From Petunia secreta (Eukaryota; Streptophyta; Magnoliopsida; Solanales; Solanaceae), in assembly GCA_029990175.1 (NCBI GenBank), contig JARKIP010000065.1, positions 10,296,501 through 10,360,500 on the forward strand: DNA of 64,000 nucleotides. The letters are read 5' to 3'. Position numbers and translations under genes: made by a program. Each line of letters begins with the position of its first letter. Position 1 is the stretch's first letter. The notes beneath the pieces were generated by a model. The model saw nothing but the letters and a program-made list of their open reading frames with translations, did not search any database and was not told the DNA's origin. Shown here one piece after another: positions 1 to 11,107 of this stretch.

Positions 1-2
1 AT

Positions 3-2396
3 AAATTAAATGGCTCTAATTACTTAGATTGGAGTAGGAAGATTAGGGTTTATTTGCGTAGCGTTGAAAAAGATGACCATCTTACTGAGGAACCTCCAGA
101 AGATGCTACTTTAAAGACTTGGTTGCGAGATGATGCTCGATTACTTTTGCAAATTAGAAACTCAATTGATAATGATGTAGTTGGTCTAGTTAATCATTGT
201 GAGTATGTGAAGGAATTAATGGAGTACTTGGAGTTCTTATATTCGGGAAAAGGCAATGTTTCTCGCATGTATGAAGTTTGTAAGGCTTTTTACCGTTCTG
301 AAAAGGAAGCTAAGTCACTTACCACCTATTTCATGGAGTTTAAGAAAAATTATGAGGAACTCAATATGCTTATGCCGTTCAGTATTGATATTAAGAAGCA
401 ACAAGCCCAGAGGGAACAGATGGCAGTAATGAGCTTTCTAGCTGGACTCCCAGCTGAGTTTGAGACCGCTAAATCTCAGATTTTGTCTAGTGCTGAGATC
501 ACTTCTCTTCAAGATGTGTTTAGCCGGGTGTTGCGTACAGAGAATACTTTTTCCACTCAGCCACCCAATGTGCTTGTTGCTAAAGGAGGAGGGGGAAACG
601 ATACTGCAAGGAAGAACAACAATAATAATGATGCTGGCAAGTGGAATAATAATAGAAATGGTGCTGGTAAGTGGAACAATAATGCTGGGAGATGGAATAA
701 TAATAATGATGCTGGGGGATGGAACAATAATGGTGAGCCTATTTGTCGCTACTGCAAAGAACCTGGACATATAAAGCGAAATTGCAGGAAATTGCAGATG
801 CGCAATCAGAGGACTCAGACTGCTACTGCGGCTGCTGCTTCCGGTTCCTCCTCGGAGAAGACTATTACAATATCAGCTGATGAGTATGCTAGACTCTCCA
901 AATTCCAGGAATCTCCTCACGTTACTGCTTATGCAGAGTCGGGTAACAAATGTCTACTCTCTTCCTCAAACCAATGGGTCATTGATTCTGGTGCCACCGA
1001 TCACATGACATGTAATTCAAAATTACTCTCTGATTTTCGGTCACACAAAGCACCATCTTCTGTTACTATAGCTGATGGGTCTAGTTACAACATTGGGGGG
1101 CTTGGGACTGTTAAACCAACTTCATCTATTACCCTGTCTTCAGTACTAGATCTGCCTAGTCTTGCCTTTAATCTGATTTCTGTGAGCAAACTTACCAAGG
1201 ACCTCAATTGTTGTATCTCATTCTATCCTGATCACTGTCTTTTTCAGGATCTCGTGACGAAGGAGATAATTGGTAAAGGACATGTATCTAATGGTCTCTA
1301 TATTCTGGATCCATGGGTGCCTCAATCAGTTGCTTGTTCTAGTGTCGTCTCACCATTTCAAGCTCATTGTCAACTGGGACATCCTTCCCTTCCATCTTTG
1401 AAGAAATTGTGCCCGCAGTTTAATAATGTATCTTCGATAGAGTGTGATTCTTGTCATTTTGCTAAACATCATAGAAGCTCGTTAAGTCCTCGAATTAATA
1501 AACGAGCTGATTTTGCTTTCCAGTTAGTTCATTCAGATGTTTGGGGACCTTGTCCTGTTGTCTCGAAAACTGGGTTCAGATACTTTATTACATTTGTTGA
1601 TGATTTTTCTCGAATGACATGGATTTATTTTATGAAAACTCGTTCTGAGGTGTTCTCCCATTTTTCTAACTTTTGTGCTGAAATCAAGACACAGTTTAAT
1701 GTTTCTGTGCATATCTTAAGGAGTGATAATGCCAAGGAATACATGTCAGCCTCGTTTCAAAATTACATGAGTCAACATGGTATTCTACATCAATCATCTT
1801 GTGTAGATACACCCACACAAAATGGTGTGGCTGAAAGAAAGAATAGACATTTGCTCGAGACAGCACGTGCTTTGATGTTCCAAATGCAAGTCCCTAAGCA
1901 ATTTTGGGCGGAAGCGGTTTCCACAGCTTGCTTTCTGATTAACCGCATGCCATCTAGTGTGCTTACTGGTGATATTCCCCACACTGTATTATTTCCCAAT
2001 AGGCCATTATTTTCTCTAGAGCCAAAAGTGTTTGGAAGTACATGTTATGTTCGTGATGTTAGACCTCATATTACTAAATTGGATCCAAAAGCTGTGAAGT
2101 GTGTCTTTTTGGGATACTCTCAACGTCAGAAGGGTTATAGGTGCTACTCTCCAACCCTTAATAAGTATCTGGTATCCATAGATGTGGTGTTTTCCGAGGC
2201 AACACCATTCTTCTCTACCTCTCACACTTCTCCCACTCAGGGGGAGGACGAAGATTGGCTCATCTATAAGGTCACATCATCAAGTTCGGTTGGGACACCG
2301 GATAAGACTGGGTCCTCTACTGCTTCTCCCGAAGAACAGTCGACTGAAAACTGTGTCTTCCACTGCTCCTCTTGTTCCTCCAGTCGACCAGATTGA
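3..2396 (+). CDS. Ty1/copia Gag-protease-integrase ORF, 5' end outside window
   Basis: First part of a copia polyprotein, which packages element RNA, cleaves the polyprotein and integrates the cDNA. The frame is open from base 3, so the true start lies to the left. Order of domains: UBN2-type Gag (to about 540), Asn-rich linker, one CCHC knuckle at 744-785 (CRYCKEPGHIKRNC), aspartic protease with DSG at about 984-992, the HHCC zinc region at about 1364-1470, and the integrase core with its Asp at about 1535, Asp at about 1726 and Glu at about 1833 (NGVAERKNR). The frame then ends after a short unrelated tail. Reverse transcriptase follows at once in another frame, so a single frameshift near 2345-2360 has broken what should be one ORF. 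Protease before integrase before RT is the copia order. Confidence 0.9.
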   Translation, partial: KLNGSNYLDWSRKIRVYLRSVEKDDHLTEEPPEDATLKTWLRDDARLLLQIRNSIDNDVVGLVNHCEYVKELMEYLEFLYSGKGNVSRMYEVCKAFYRSEKEAKSLTTYFMEFKKNYEELNMLMPFSIDIKKQQAQREQMAVMSFLAGLPAEFETAKSQILSSAEITSLQDVFSRVLRTENTFSTQPPNVLVAKGGGGNDTARKNNNNNDAGKWNNNRNGAGKWNNNAGRWNNNNDAGGWNNNGEPICRYCKEPGHIKRNCRKLQMRNQRTQTATAAAASGSSSEKTITISADEYARLSKFQESPHVTAYAESGNKCLLSSSNQWVIDSGATDHMTCNSKLLSDFRSHKAPSSVTIADGSSYNIGGLGTVKPTSSITLSSVLDLPSLAFNLISVSKLTKDLNCCISFYPDHCLFQDLVTKEIIGKGHVSNGLYILDPWVPQSVACSSVVSPFQAHCQLGHPSLPSLKKLCPQFNNVSSIECDSCHFAKHHRSSLSPRINKRADFAFQLVHSDVWGPCPVVSKTGFRYFITFVDDFSRMTWIYFMKTRSEVFSHFSNFCAEIKTQFNVSVHILRSDNAKEYMSASFQNYMSQHGILHQSSCVDTPTQNGVAERKNRHLLETARALMFQMQVPKQFWAEAVSTACFLINRMPSSVLTGDIPHTVLFPNRPLFSLEPKVFGSTCYVRDVRPHITKLDPKAVKCVFLGYSQRQKGYRCYSPTLNKYLVSIDVVFSEATPFFSTSHTSPTQGEDEDWLIYKVTSSSSVGTPDKTGSSTASPEEQSTENCVFHCSSCSSSRPD

Positions 2397-4188
2397 TGCT
2401 CGAGCACAGCCACCTATTGTCCAAGTTTACTCCAGACGATCAAAGACCATTGATACATGTCCTGCGCCAACTCCTTCGTCATCAGATCCCCCTCCAGTCA
2501 TTCTCCCTCCAGACGACCTTGACATTCCCATTGCTCTTCGAAAAGGTAAACGTCAATGTGATTCTTTATATTCTATTGCAAACTTTGTCTCATATGACCA
2601 CTTGTCCCCTGGGACTAGTTCATTTATTGCTTCTCTAGACTCTGTCTCTGTACCCAAGACTGTTCAGGCAGCTTTATCTCATCCTGGATGGCGTGATGCA
2701 ATGCTTGAGGAGATACATGCCCTTGAGGAAAATCGCACTTGGTATTTGGTGCACTTACCGAGAGGAAGGAAGGTAGTGGGTTGCAAATGGGTCTTTACAG
2801 TAAAAGTCAATCCGGATGGTTCTGTGGCTAGACTTAAGGCCAGACTGGTGGCTAAAGGTTATGCTCAAACTTATGGGGTGGATTACTCTGACACCTTTTC
2901 TCCAGTGGCCAAACTCACCTCTGTCCGCTTGTTTATCTCTCTCGCTGCTTCTAAGTGTTGGCCTTTGCATCAGTTGGATATCAAGAATGCCTTTCTTCAT
3001 GGTGATCTCTTTGAAGAAGTCTATATGGAGCAACCACCTGGGTTTGTTGCTCAGAGGGAGTATGGGAAAGTCTGTCGTTTGAAGAAATTATTGTATGGCT
3101 TGAAGCAGAGTCCTCGGGCTTGGTTTGGCAAGTTTAGCGCGGTTGTTCGAGAGTTTGGGCTGCGGAAAAGTAGATGTGATCACTCGGTCTTCTATAGGCG
3201 ATCATTAGCTGGCATTATACTTCTTGTTGTATATGTTGATGACATTATCATTACAGGAAGTGACTATGCAGGGATTTCCTCACTTAAGCGGTTCATACAT
3301 AAGCGGTTTCACACGAAAGACTTGGGCCAGCTAAAATATTTCTTGGGTATAGAAGTTTGTCGGAGCAGGAAAGGGAATTTTCTATCTCAGAGAAAATATG
3401 TTCTTGATCTACTTGCAGAAACTGGGAAGTTGGCAGCCAAGCCTTGCAGTACTCCAATGGTTCCTAATGTGCATCTCACGAATGGTGATGGTGATCCATT
3501 TGATAATCCAGAGAGGTATAGGAGATTAGTTGGAAAATTAAACTATCTCACTGTGACCCGTCCAGATATTGCTTTCGCAGTTAGTGTGGTTAGTCAGCTC
3601 ATGTCTGCGCCAACGGTTAACCATTGGGCAGCTCTAGAGCAAATCTTGTGTTACTTAAAAGGAGCACCAGGACGTGGCGTGTTATATGGCAACAATGGAC
3701 ATTCTCGCATAGAGGGTTTTGCGGATGCCGATTGGGCTGGATCTAAAGTTGATCGAAGATCTACTACAGGATACTGTGTCTTCTTTGGTGGAAATTTGGT
3801 ATCATGGAGGAGCAAGAAACAACATGTTGTATCTCGATCGAGTGCAGAGTCCGAATACAGAGCTATGGCACAATCCACGTGTGAGATCATGTGGATACAT
3901 CATCTTTTGACAAAAATTGGTTTACAACATTATATGCCGGTAAAGCTTTGGTGTGACAATCAAGCTGCTTTGCATATCGCCTCGAATCCAGTGTATCATG
4001 AGAGAACCAAGCATATCGAGGTCGATTGTCATTTTATTCGTGAAAAGATTGAGGAGAACTTGATTTCCACTGGTTATGTTAAGACAGGAGAGCAGCCAGC
4101 CGATTTACTCACAAAGGCGTTGAATGGAGCTCGAGTTGATTATCTTTGTGGCAAGTTGGGCATGATTAATATCTATGCTCCAACTTGA
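2350..4188 (+). CDS. Ty1/copia reverse transcriptase-RNase H, frameshifted from upstream ORF
   Basis: Second part of the copia polyprotein. The frame is open from 2182, but sequence related to the family starts only after the break near 2350. The RT region has KNAFLHG, YGLKQSPRAW and the catalytic YVDD at 3232-3243. RNase H follows with ADADWAG near 3721, SRSSAESEY near 3835 and CDNQAA near 3955. The stop at 4186-4188 lies just before the polypurine tract and LTR, as expected. Apart from the one frameshift and the missing 5' end, the reading frame is undamaged, so the element is probably fairly recent. Confidence 0.92.
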   Translation, partial: TVSSTAPLVPPVDQIDARAQPPIVQVYSRRSKTIDTCPAPTPSSSDPPPVILPPDDLDIPIALRKGKRQCDSLYSIANFVSYDHLSPGTSSFIASLDSVSVPKTVQAALSHPGWRDAMLEEIHALEENRTWYLVHLPRGRKVVGCKWVFTVKVNPDGSVARLKARLVAKGYAQTYGVDYSDTFSPVAKLTSVRLFISLAASKCWPLHQLDIKNAFLHGDLFEEVYMEQPPGFVAQREYGKVCRLKKLLYGLKQSPRAWFGKFSAVVREFGLRKSRCDHSVFYRRSLAGIILLVVYVDDIIITGSDYAGISSLKRFIHKRFHTKDLGQLKYFLGIEVCRSRKGNFLSQRKYVLDLLAETGKLAAKPCSTPMVPNVHLTNGDGDPFDNPERYRRLVGKLNYLTVTRPDIAFAVSVVSQLMSAPTVNHWAALEQILCYLKGAPGRGVLYGNNGHSRIEGFADADWAGSKVDRRSTTGYCVFFGGNLVSWRSKKQHVVSRSSAESEYRAMAQSTCEIMWIHHLLTKIGLQHYMPVKLWCDNQAALHIASNPVYHERTKHIEVDCHFIREKIEENLISTGYVKTGEQPADLLTKALNGARVDYLCGKLGMINIYAPT

Positions 4189-4195
4189 GGGGGAG

Positions 4196-4361
4196 TGTTG
4201 TAGAATTGTAAAGAAGTAGAATAGGAATTATAGTAATTCTAGAACATTCTCTTTCTTCTAGTCCTTATTGTATTAAGTCTCCTACTATAATTAGACTCTA
4301 TTGTAACAGTATATATACCGGTTAAGACATCAATAAACGTATTCTCTTCTCCCGAATTACA
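4196..4361 (+). repeat. 3' LTR of the copia element
   Basis: A purine tract (GAGGGGGAG, 4187-4195) directly precedes TGTTGTAG, and a 166-bp segment ends in CA at 4361. It contains TATATA near 4310 and an AATAAA-like site near 4331. The next five bases, tcacc, are the expected target-site copy; its partner lies left of the window. The end is fixed mainly because the interrupted host reading frame resumes there. Confidence 0.7.
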
Positions 4362-4989
4362 TCACCAAATATGCGCTTCTCCTCAATGGCTCGTAACCCC
4401 ATTTGGATTCCACCACAACAATCACATAAGCGAATGACCAGTTAACATGCAACCATATAAAAACAATCACAAGCACAACCCCTGATAAAACAAGCAATCC
4501 CACGAACCAATTCGAATCATAATCCACTTGAAGCCCAAGAAATCGGAGCACAACCGCCAGGAACAGGGGGAATAGTAGAACGACGACAGCCTGGATAAGA
4601 CGGACAAGGATGATGGTGGAAAGTAGAGGCAAGAAGGAGTAAAGAAGAGAGTTGATGGAGGAAACAAGCTTGACAGGTCTACCATAAAATCCATGAAAGG
4701 TGATGTACGTGATTGTAGCCACAGCCAAGAGGGATAGGAGAAAAGCAAAGAGGGTGTAGACAAGGAGGAAACTGGGATCGGGCCGGGCCGAAAGGTGAGT
4801 AGGGGATGGGTGGAAATTGGAGTGGAAGAGAGAGGATTGGAGAGTAGGGAAAATGATGAGAGAAAAAGAGAGAGGCAAAAGGAAGGAAATAGAAAGGGCT
4901 AAGAAATGGCGAGAGTGAGCATTGATGAGACGCTTTGATTGGGAAAGTACTCCCCACAGGTTAAGAGTATGTGAAGATATTCTACACAC
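4362..4989 (-). pseudogene. Plant multi-pass membrane protein gene, cut by copia insertion
   Basis: About 208 residues of a hydrophobic protein with several membrane segments. It resembles the plant-specific transmembrane family that has a conserved N-terminal stretch of the type LxxLxxSxxxxxxxxxxFxxLxxxxxxPLSF and a later motif with GYEPLRRSAYLV. Function in that family is not known to me. The frame runs into the copia LTR and meets a stop within it at 4357-4359, so the 3' part of the gene should lie beyond the element, left of this window. The first ATG is at 4989, but the real start could be upstream or in another exon. No frameshifts occur inside the surviving part, which suggests that the insertion is the main or first lesion. 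Confidence 0.7.
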
Positions 4990-6149
4990 AAATGGAAACC
5001 TATGTGCTTTCTAAATTGGGAAAATATGATTTGGGGTTTTCAGGATTGTTAGTTACTCCTATTAGCAAATGAACATGAAGGTTCAAACATTTGGCTGCAA
5101 ATTTGGTCTAATCCATGATTTAACCAAACACCGAGCTTTCTCTCCAACACAATGAATTGACCTTTTGCCTTTTTCTACTACAAATAATACTATTTTTTTA
5201 ATCTTTCATAGTTTCACTAAACTCAATTTGACAAGGACATTAAAATTTAACAATCGTGTAGGAGTATTAATAAGTTTAGTTTATTTAATTGAGTGAAATT
5301 AGGCTACTAGTATTTTTGAATGTGATAGCTGACAACTTTGTCTTTGCATATTTTCTCGTTTACTTTGTTTTAGTATAAGATCAATAATATTATATGGTAG
5401 TGAATGTTGGATCGCTAACATCGAATGAATTCATAACATAGAGTATTATAGAGATGCAGATGCTACACGTATATGAAATTAAGATAATAGTAGAAATAAT
5501 CACATAGGATAGAATGTGCAAGTAGCACATATTAAAAATAGAATTAAAAAATATTATTTATAATAGTCTAGTCATGTCTTACATCAACCTGCAAAGCACC
5601 AATCCACAGGTGTTGAAATCTTTATCTAAGTCACAAGGCTGGCAATTTTCGAGAAATTACTAGATGAAGATGGTTGCACATTTAGAAGGGCTAATATGGA
5701 AAGGTAAACTTAAAGTTGTACTACTTGTTAGTTAAGACTTAAGTTGCGCCGTTTATAATTTTTTGTTGAAATTATTCATTTATTTGACTTGCTCTTCTAT
5801 CTTCAATCTTCACTCTTTAGACCCGTTGCTTAAATGGAATTCATGAAAAATGTTCGTAACGTTGTGATGTAGCTTGTGGGTTCATGGGTCAGTTGCTCTT
5901 CTTATATCAGGTCAGAGGTTTGTTAACTTTTGCTACTTGTTAACCAAGTTGTTTACTCTATATGGTAGAAATTTCAATAATCTAGGGGCTTTGGCTTGGC
6001 AGGACTCCCCAAGTCTTTTCAGAGTGGAAAAATGTTCAAGTTTTAAATATGAAATCTAGGTCCTCATTTAATTAGTGTTATTAACTTTCTAACATTCTCA
6101 CCCCAATATTTTATAAGTTACACAATAGTCCATGTATAAAAGCTAGTTT
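4990..6149. other. AT-rich spacer upstream of the interrupted membrane protein gene
   Basis: No convincing gene. It should contain the promoter of the minus-strand membrane protein gene. The short ORF at 5874-6059 has no recognisable family and looks like chance. Confidence 0.5.
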
Positions 6150-6938
6150 TTTTGCCAAATTTGGCCATTTACCTAGCTGCTTCCCTCTCTCCTCTCCCCC
6201 GTTTTCCCTTCATTTTTCCCCATTCCATTCCCGCCCAAAGCTCCACCATAGCTGCTGAGCTTTCTTTCGTAGATCGAAATAATACCCATTCCACCATAGT
6301 TGCTGAGCATATTATCTTGAATATCCTTCCCAGTTTTAGCCAATACAAGCTGAGACCACCCATATTTGGGTTATACGGTATTTCATTAAATCTGGTCGTT
6401 TCTTATCCATTAAAGGAGAAATCTTGTTCCTCCAATTTTAATCGTATCAATCCAGTCATTTCCGTAACTTTTTCGAACATGTTTTTAGTTGTTTTTGTTG
6501 ATTCGAGGTTGTTACGGATTCAGTTCCTCCGAACAATCTGCCTGAAATTCCAAACATCATTTCGACGTTCCTATGGTCATAATTGTAATTCCATACATAT
6601 CGCTAGCATTTTACACGGCGTATGTATTTATTGGAATTTTCACAGATAATGTTCGGAACATCCTAGTAGATGTTTGAGCGTTCTGTTAGCAGTTTGGAAC
6701 ATCTTGTATTAAGCAACGAAAAAGTGTAAGGTGATGTTCAGAATGTCTGAATCCGATGTTCCAAACGAGCAACATTGAGGTTTGGAACATCCTGCATTAA
6801 GCAATGAAAAACTATAACGTGATGTTCAGAACGTCAGCAGAGATGTTCCAAACGAGCAACATTGAGGTTTGGAACATACAGTATAAATATTAGTAATACT
6901 AATAGTTGGCCATTCCAACTTATTGGAGGTGACCATCG

Positions 6939-9533
6939 ATGGGTGAGGTTATATTGGAGTTAATTATCAAGGTGAATGGGTGGAGCGTTCTAAATGTTAT
7001 GCTTGGGTTCCGAAGGTTAAAGAGTCAAGACCCATTCTTGTGCCTAGAGATGTTACGTATGATGTTCTACCTAACAAAATCATCGGAAGTTGGGGATAAG
7101 AGACAATCTGAGGGACATTTGCATTACTTACATGCTGAGTGTTGCCGCAAATTAAAAGACTCCTCCCGTTAGAATAAGAAATGATGATGTACGCCTTTAT
7201 ATGCCTGATGTTGATCGTAATGGTGCTAGGCCCACTCTAAGGGTAATTGTGGTTTCTACGATGGAGGAATGTGTTGGTTCTAATGACCAAGAAATGCCAA
7301 ATAGTGGAGGGCATGATTTTAGTCAGTGATTGGATGACTTACATGAAGAAGTAGAAGAAGACAAAAGAGGAGGGGTAGAAGAAGATAGAGGAGGCGTAGA
7401 TGTAGACGAAGAAAAAGAAGAAGAAGTAGAAGGAAAATATGTAGAGGAAGATCCTGCCATTTATACCCCTGTGTTTTCAACACAAAGCAGCGAGCCAATA
7501 TTTCACTTCGTCGATGGCACAGGTTTTGAAAAAGGTATGACTTTCGCCAATAAGAAAGAACTTGTCACCAAATTGAAGATTGCAGCAGTTAAACATCGTT
7601 TTAATTATAAAGCATTGAAGAATACTGCAAAGATTTTTAATGCTAGGTGGTTAGATGTGAAATGCAAATGGTGGTTAGGGGCAATAAGGTATAAAAGTAA
7701 TGATAGGTTCTACATTAGCGTTTACAATAACTTGCACACACGTGGTGTCCAACATCATTCCAGTCATAATTCACACGCCTCTGTCCAGATAATTGGTGAG
7801 TTCATGAAAGGTAAATATTTAATGGGACAAGGTCCAACCACAAAAGCTGTTAGGGAGTCCCTTAACAACGATTTTGGTTGTAAGGTTAGCTACTGGAAGT
7901 GTCTTAGGGGCTGTCAATTTGCAAAAGCTTTGACACGGGGAACACATGAGAAAAGTATTGAAATTCTTGACGCTTATGCTTATATGGTTAGGAGTAAGAA
8001 TCCAGGAACCAAGACAGATTTGAGGCTTTCTAGCACAGGGAAGTTCTTGTATTTTTTTCTCTCTTATGGAGCGTGGATCAGGGGATTTACTTAAGTGAGA
8101 AAAGTCCTAGCCGTTGACGGTACACATTTGTCTGGCAAGTATGGAGGGGTGTTGCTGTCTGCTGTTGCTCAGGATGCAATGAGTCGCGTATTCCCTGTTG
8201 CTTTTTGTGTTGTAGACAGAGTGTGACGCCTCATATGAGTATTTTTTCGAACAATTACGCTGCATAGTTTCAGATAGTGAAGAGTTGTGCATTATTTCGG
8301 ATAGACATCCGAGCATCTCGAAAATGGTCGCCTAAGTGTTTCCTTCTGCACACTATGGAGTTTGCATGTGGCACCTAGGTGAAAGCATCCGAACAAAATT
8401 TCAGTTTGGAATCGGTCTTCATAAATACTGCACTGCAGCAAAGGCATACAGGGTAGAGGAGTTCACAGATGCTATGAATGAGATCAGGACTATTGATTGG
8501 AGGGTAGCTGATTATCTTGAAAATGTTGTTGGCTGTTATAGATGGAGCAGATTATATTTTCCAGGAAACAGGTAAACTATAATAACAAGGTCTAATATTA
8601 CTGTCTGCTTTCAATATGTTCCAAACGTCACACTACGTGTTTCGAACATAACATATATGTGAAGAACATTATTAGGAAATTCTATTTTCAAACGATGTTC
8701 CGAACTCCTTATTGTCGTTCTGAATGTATGCTTCATATTAGGAACATCATGAATGTTCCGCACTTCTTATTCCTATATCTGTACTTGTGCTTTATGTTAG
8801 GAACATCTTTTGATTATTATAATATTTATTCTTTTTAATAGGTTTCGAGTTATGACATCAAACATAGCTGAGTCCATTAATTCCATGGTGAAGGAGCAAA
8901 GAGAATACCCCATTGCTGCCCTCTTGAAGGATATTGGTAGGAACTTTGCGGAAAAATTCCACACTAGGGCTATGAAGTTAATCAACCACCCAAATTTATG
9001 CATCCCAGACGTTGAAATAAAAATAAGGAAGAATAAAGAAGTGGGAGACAAGCTAGTTGTCAACAGGAAGGGAACTTATAGTTTTGAAATCATTAGTGCA
9101 GGGTACGAGGCAGAAGTTGATCTATATGAGAGGACATGTACATGTAGGGAGTTTGATCTTGATCAGTTACCTTGTGTACATGCTATGGCAGCAATTAGGG
9201 GGTTGCATGGTAATGAATATGGAAGTAGAGTGTGCGAATACACTTCTGGATATTACACAACACAAGCATACATCCTTGCCTATGCAGAGCCTGTCAATGC
9301 AGTACCTCCTGAAGAATCATGGGTCGTCCCTGCTGAAGAGATACTTTATCCAGTGCCTCCACCCCCAAAGCCGAACAACCGTGGAAGGAGAAGGGTTAAC
9401 TGGATTTGATCTATTGGGGAACGTCTTCCAAAGAGGAGAAATAAACGTGGTAACTGCAAGAGATATGGTCACAAGAAAACTACATGCCCCGTTGTTCGTA
9501 GTGGAAATGAGGCTACAAGTCAACCTACAAATT
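6939..9533 (+). pseudogene. MULE transposase (mudrA-like), degenerate
   Basis: Catalyses cut-and-paste movement in intact MULEs. Pieces in order: an N-terminal domain at 6939-7329 with at least one frameshift and a TGA at 7327-7329; an acidic linker and MuDR N-terminal domain at 7330-8093; the MULE DDE region at 8098-8571, with AVDGTHLSGKYGG near 8110, a frameshift and stop near 8220, a CIISDRHPSI Asp region near 8290, a stop at 8332-8334 and CMWHLGE near 8370; then an intron at 8572-8841 whose removal joins PGNR to FRVMTSNIAES. The last exon holds a SWIM zinc finger (CTCREFDLDQLPCVHA, 9136-9183). A final CCHC-like knuckle with one Cys changed, CKRYGHKKTTC, lies in another frame near 9455-9490. 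At least four lesions make it non-functional. Confidence 0.85.
8572..8841 (+). other. Transposase intron, rich in the dispersed palindrome
   Basis: A GT at 8572 and an AG ending at 8841 restore a continuous conserved frame across the junction (AAC AG|G TTT). The 270 bases hold about eight variants of GTTCNGAAC, for example near 8615, 8638, 8693, 8740 and 8798. Confidence 0.75.
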
Positions 9534-10219
9534 GAGTTTGTGATTTGGTCGAAGCATCGTCCTCGTTATAATTTCGATTATTTGGATTTCTATTTGAATT
9601 GCATAATGGACTTTTCGTCCTACTTGTATAATTTATATTGTGTACATATTTGCTTTACTAGTTTCTTAATTTATGTTGTGTACATTTTTAATTTATGTTG
9701 TGCACATATTTGCTTATTGTTCGCAACACATCAACAATTGTTTAGGATATTATAGTGTGATGTTCCGAATGATGTCAAGGCATGTGAAGTCCATGTGAAA
9801 GCTTGTGAGGTCCTTCTTTTTCCATGTGCAAGCATGAGAGAGCCTGTGATAACCTTATTCATTCGGAACATCGGTAAAGGCACTATAATACAAGAAAATC
9901 TTATATCGTTCACAATTCATAGTCGTAGCATTTACCAAGTGCAACCTTAGAGAAAATGTTCAGAACATCTTTTCAATGATATTATATTATACTTTTATAC
10001 GTGACGTTCCGAACAAGCCATTCAAAATTTAAAAGACACAAACGGCAACAATAAACAGTTGGGATGCCCAAATACCAATACAACAAACGGCTAAAATACA
10101 AGTTGGTTGCTGCAACAGTCACGTCAAAACACATGCACACTTGTAAATATGCGTCCCTTTATTTGCCTCGGCCATTGAAAAAGGCGTGCAATAGAAATTA
10201 AAAGCCACTTCAAAACATC

Positions 10220-10227
10220 TATAAATA
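10220..10227 (+). promoter_or_regulatory. TATA box of the first small coiled-coil gene
   Basis: TATAAATA followed by a CA-rich leader and a likely 5'UTR intron (about 10326-10451, GT..AG) that ends directly before the ATG at 10452. The upstream 200 bases resemble those of the second small gene at 14150-14420. Confidence 0.5.
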
Positions 10228-10451
10228 CCTCCTTGATGAATACCCAATTCACAATTCATTTTGCATTAACCAAGTATCAAGTTCAGTTTTCACCAGTTTC
10301 TATATCAAGAGGAAGAACAAGTTGAGGTACTCAAGTTTTCCATATTTTCTACGTTTTTCATAAAACAATTTTAAAATATAATCTTTTTATAATGCCTTAA
10401 ACATAACTCCACTTTGAATCTTTTCTAAATTTTAAACAACTTTTCATGCAG

Positions 10452-10714
10452 ATGGCCAATAATGCATTTACCGATCCATGGAATAAGTACCACCGAGTCC
10501 GAGAGCCTCCAAACAAATCGCTTCCTGCAAGACTGCTGGAGTACATTTTGAAGTCGTTGACATCAAGGAGGTAGCAGATAATTGCGAGAGGTCCATTCAA
10601 ACACTTGAGACAAAACTTGAGCAGATGCAATTGCAGTTAGATCGGATTGAGAGGGTTTTGCAAAATCAATTCGGTGGAGGCCAAAACATTAACGAAGACG
10701 CTATTATATATTAG
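10452..10714 (+). pseudogene. Small coiled-coil ORF, frameshifted (copy 1)
   Basis: The ATG at 10452 opens a 40-residue frame (MANNAFTDPWNKYHR...) that stops at 10574. The neighbouring frame continues to a stop at 10712-10714 with a clear heptad pattern (LETKLEQMQLQLDRIERVL) and an acidic end. The two parts are most simply one gene of about 87 residues broken by a one-base shift near 10550-10570. It shares promoter sequence and overall plan (polar N-terminus, C-terminal helix) with the ORFs at 14529 and 14877. I do not recognise the family. Confidence 0.5.
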
Positions 10715-11107
10715 TTGTTTAAGTAGTTGTAATGTTTATGAATATGCTTTTGTTATCTCTTTTCAATTAATATTATTATGAAGGTCTTTAATTAGTACTG
10801 TTAAATTGTCTCCAAACCATCATATTTGCTTATAGTTCGCAACACATCAACTGTCGTTTAGGATATTAAATACGATGTTCTAAACGACAACTTGTTCTAC
10901 TCCATTTCTGGAAAAGTTAATAATTCATACACAATGTTCGGAACATATAAAATGTGTTCCAACACAAAAAACAAATTTCGGAACGCAACTGGTATGTTCC
11001 AGGAATAAATGATAATCATTAACATTATACACGACCAAATATCTAGAATAGAGTGATAAATGATGTTTATTTTAACTAGAAAGTACAAATTATACTTGTT
11101 CGGAACA

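Noticed and set aside
6152..6649. 165-codon ORF at the left of the MULE
   Set aside because: No recognisable family, and it ends where the palindrome-rich sequence starts; probably untranslated leader or captured non-coding DNA.
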